Shown here: piece by piece, positions 41,367 to 43,513 of the stretch
Position numbering within the stretch: position 1 is the stretch's first letter
Layout: each line of letters starts with the position of its first letter
Assembly: GCA_001825665.1 (NCBI GenBank)
Contig: MHXZ01000074.1
Coordinates: 1-43,513, forward strand
DNA length: 43,513 bases
Origin: Planctomycetes bacterium GWF2_41_51
Lineage (GTDB): Bacteria; Planctomycetota; Phycisphaerae; Sedimentisphaerales; UBA12454
Direction: 5' to 3'
Program-made: the position numbers and the translations under genes
The notes under the pieces: generated by a model
The model's database searches: none
Told to the model about the DNA's origin: nothing
The model's input: only the letters and a program-made list of their open reading frames with translations

Positions 41367-43385
41367 ATGGCACTGAGGCAGATTGGAAATCAAAAAGTAA
41401 GAGTTTATAAATATAACACAGTAATTATCGGCGCAGGCGCGGCAGGAATGAATTGCGCAAAAAAGCTTTACGAGTTTTTTGAAAGTAAAGGTATCAAAGA
41501 TGCCGCTGCAAATATCGCGGTAGTTACTCGCGGGCTGCCTTTGGGCGCTTCTCGAATGAGCGGCTCCGACAAGCAGACATATTATAAAATGGGAACAAGC
41601 CCCGATGTTGCCGACAGCGCAGAAAGTTTCGCCTCCTCATTAACTGCTGCAGGCTGCTGCCACGGCGATTTAGCTTTGGCCGAAGCAATCGGTTCGCTTC
41701 GTGGATTTTATAACCTTGTCGAAGCAGGCGTTCCGTTCCCGCATGATTCGATGGGCACATACATTGGTTATAAAACAGACCACGACCCGTATGAAAGAGC
41801 GACATCCGCCGGCCCAAAGACAAGCAAATTCATGAGCCAGTGCCTCGAAAAAATTGTCCGAAGATACGGCATTGAAATATTCGACAGTAAAGAAGCCGTC
41901 GAATTTTTAACATCCGGCACAGGCGAAGATAAAAGAATCATAGGCGTTGTTACGATTGACGCAAAGTCAGTTACGCAGGACGATTTTGCGATTAATATTT
42001 TTTATTTTAATAATCTTGTCCTTGCGGCGGGCGGTCCGGGAGAACTATATCAAACAAGTGTCTATCCTCACGGCCAGGTTGGCATTCACGGCATTGCTCT
42101 CAAGGCAGGTCTTGCCGCCGAGAATCTCACTGAATCGCAATTCGGCCTCGCGAGCACCAAATTCCGCTGGAACGTTTCCGGAACGTATATGCAGGTTATA
42201 CCCCGAATCTTCAGCACCGACGCAAACGGCGGAGATGAGCGTGAGTTTCTCACTCCATTTTTCCCATCGATGAGCAAAATGGCGACGGACATATTTTTAA
42301 AAGGTTATCAATGGCCTTTCGACCCGCAGCGAATTGAAAATCTGCAATCATCGCTGGTTGACATTCTCGTCTTTAATGAAAATCAAAAAGGCCGCAGAGT
42401 GTTTATGGATTTCCTTCATAACCCAATCGGCAGCGAGGGTATGTCCGAATTTAAATTCGAAAACCTTGAACCAGAAGCATTGAACTATTTAAAGGCAGCC
42501 GGTGCGATGCAAAAGCTGCCCATCGAACGCCTTGAACATATGAACAGGCCCGCGATTGATATTTACAAAGAGCACGACATTGATTTGTATACAGAGCCTC
42601 TGGAAATTTCCGTCTGCTCGCAGCACAATAACGGCGGCTTTGCGATAAATAAATGGTGGGAATCTAATATCAGGCAAACATTCGTTATTGGCGAAATGGC
42701 CGGTTCTCACGGCATCAAACGCCCCGGCGGTTCCGCTCTCAACGCAGGCCAGGTCGGCGCTTCAAGAGCCGCGGAGTACATCGCCAACGTTTATGCCGAA
42801 AATATCTCTAAAGATGAAGATGATTCGCAAATAGAAAAATCGATTGAGAAAATCACAAAATTATTCAATACAAACTCCGATTTAAACTCACAGCAGGTCA
42901 TTTTACAAATCCAGCATCGGATGACAACTTTTGCCGGCCATATCAGAAAATTAGAAAATACCCAAAAAGCTCTCAGCGATGCGATTGAACTTCATAGAAA
43001 AATCCAAACTATTGGCTTTACCATAAAAAATCCGAAAGATTATATTTCAGCTATTCAAGCCGAACATCTGGCATTTGCAAGCACCGCATATTTAAAAGCA
43101 ATAGTCGAATTATTAAAATCCGGCAGCGGCTCCCGCGGCTCGCATTTGGTTTTGATCGACGACGGCATCGAAATTCATCCCGATGTAAAAGACCCCGACA
43201 CCGGCAAACCGCTGAAATTCAAACCTGAAAACAAAGACTTGAGAAATTCCATGATAAGGATACAATTCAATGAAAGTACAGGCCAATTTGAATGCCGCAG
43301 CGTTCCTGTAAGACCCGCTCCGAAAGACACAAAGGCATTCGAACCCGCCTGGACTGATTACAGAGAAGGTAAAATTTATAATTAG
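41367..43385 (+). CDS. Fumarate-reductase/SdhA-like FAD-dependent oxidoreductase
   Basis: A 672-residue flavoprotein. The dinucleotide-binding motif is IIGAGAAG (20-27), and a capping and substrate-binding arrangement like the SdhA/FrdA/aspartate-oxidase family follows. NNLVLAAGGPGELYQTSVYP marks the second FAD segment, and IGEMAGSHGIKRPGGSALNAGQVGASRAAEYIA (broken across the FAD pyrophosphate site) marks the C-terminal one. It is not next to SdhB/C/D partners, so it is not respiratory succinate dehydrogenase. It could oxidise a sugar acid or reduce a double bond, accepting or giving electrons to the OYE fusion. AAGGAG lies before ATG 41367. The KDPG aldolase gene follows after 9 bases. Substrate unknown. 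Confidence 0.8.
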   Translation: MALRQIGNQKVRVYKYNTVIIGAGAAGMNCAKKLYEFFESKGIKDAAANIAVVTRGLPLGASRMSGSDKQTYYKMGTSPDVADSAESFASSLTAAGCCHGDLALAEAIGSLRGFYNLVEAGVPFPHDSMGTYIGYKTDHDPYERATSAGPKTSKFMSQCLEKIVRRYGIEIFDSKEAVEFLTSGTGEDKRIIGVVTIDAKSVTQDDFAINIFYFNNLVLAAGGPGELYQTSVYPHGQVGIHGIALKAGLAAENLTESQFGLASTKFRWNVSGTYMQVIPRIFSTDANGGDEREFLTPFFPSMSKMATDIFLKGYQWPFDPQRIENLQSSLVDILVFNENQKGRRVFMDFLHNPIGSEGMSEFKFENLEPEALNYLKAAGAMQKLPIERLEHMNRPAIDIYKEHDIDLYTEPLEISVCSQHNNGGFAINKWWESNIRQTFVIGEMAGSHGIKRPGGSALNAGQVGASRAAEYIANVYAENISKDEDDSQIEKSIEKITKLFNTNSDLNSQQVILQIQHRMTTFAGHIRKLENTQKALSDAIELHRKIQTIGFTIKNPKDYISAIQAEHLAFASTAYLKAIVELLKSGSGSRGSHLVLIDDGIEIHPDVKDPDTGKPLKFKPENKDLRNSMIRIQFNESTGQFECRSVPVRPAPKDTKAFEPAWTDYREGKIYN

Positions 43386-43394
43386 GAGTTTAAG

Positions 43395-43513
43395 ATGGCG
43401 AAACATTCAAGGCTTGAAGTTTTAACTGCGATGAAGAAAATCGGTCTGATTCCCGTTTTCTATCATAGCGATTTCGAAACAGTTAAAAATATCGTAATTG
43501 CCTGTGCAGATGG
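43395..43513 (+). CDS. eda: KDPG/KHG aldolase, 5' end only (cut by window end)
   Basis: Only the first 39 codons are inside the window. They read MAKHSRLEVLTAMKKIGLIP, then VFYHSDFETVKNIVIACAD, which fits the N-terminal start of 2-keto-3-deoxy-6-phosphogluconate / 4-hydroxy-2-oxoglutarate aldolases (I-x-P-V first strand, then a helix of FET..IV.A). The enzyme splits KDPG to pyruvate and glyceraldehyde-3-phosphate at the end of uronate and Entner-Doudoroff-type routes. TAGGAG lies 6 nt before ATG 43395. It is the fourth gene of the operon starting at 37927. The catalytic Lys and Glu lie beyond the window, so the call rests on the N-terminus only. Confidence 0.7.
   Translation, partial: MAKHSRLEVLTAMKKIGLIPVFYHSDFETVKNIVIACAD

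Overview
This 43.5 kb window looks like part of a bacterial chromosome of about 43-44% GC by eye, most likely from Planctomycetota class Phycisphaerae (Sedimentisphaerales-like). The placement is an inference from several traits seen together: a PEP-CTERM surface protein, a prepilin-like protein with the H-X9-DG motif typical of planctomycetes, cysteine-containing EF-hand/dockerin-like C-termini ending in Asn-Trp on secreted enzymes, a substrate-binding protein held by an N-terminal membrane helix, and Gfo/Idh/MocA plus TIM-barrel isomerase pairs. I saw no tRNA, rRNA, CRISPR array, insertion sequence or phage gene.

Layout. (A) 1-5000, + strand: a GH35-like enzyme, a PEP-CTERM protein behind a strong promoter with a perfect 20-bp LacI-type palindrome, a terminator, then a Gfo/Idh/MocA oxidoreductase and a sugar isomerase. 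(B) 17740 down to 5021, - strand: one apparent 12.6-kb operon of seven genes (GH30 with dockerin-like tail, GH10 with dockerin-like tail, GH30, GH30, ABC exporter, URO-D/methyltransferase-like protein, GH43), starting at a promoter with an operator and ending at a strong terminator. (C) 17875-34172, + strand: a LacI-family regulator with its own promoter and operator, two secreted dockerin-like proteins (one with CBM-like regions, one with a permuted LamG domain), the H-X9-DG pseudopilin, an ABC sugar importer (binding protein and two permeases), a very large secreted GH2-like enzyme, cytoplasmic GH39 and GH10 enzymes, and an MsmX/UgpC-type ATPase with its own predicted promoter. (D) 34179-35516, - strand: an MFS transporter. 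(E) 35759-43513: a second Gfo/Idh/MocA oxidoreductase, an AraC-type regulator, then an operon of an Old Yellow Enzyme/Fe-S/GltD-like fusion, an SDR, a fumarate-reductase-like flavoprotein and the start of a KDPG-aldolase gene cut by the window end.

How it fits together. Regions B and C form a glucurono(arabino)xylan utilisation locus. Secreted GH10 and GH30 enzymes with CBM22-like modules would cut xylan outside the cytoplasm, the ABC importer would take up oligosaccharides, and the intracellular GH10, GH39 and GH43 enzymes would finish them to xylose. The LacI-type repressor is predicted to control itself, the divergent 12.6-kb operon and, 16 kb away, the PEP-CTERM gene, because all three share the AGTAAACGTTTACT operator core. 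Region E ends in KDPG aldolase and so looks like a sugar-acid pathway, possibly for (methyl)glucuronic acid side chains; its redox enzymes do not match a standard uronate route and it is the best candidate here for undescribed biochemistry.
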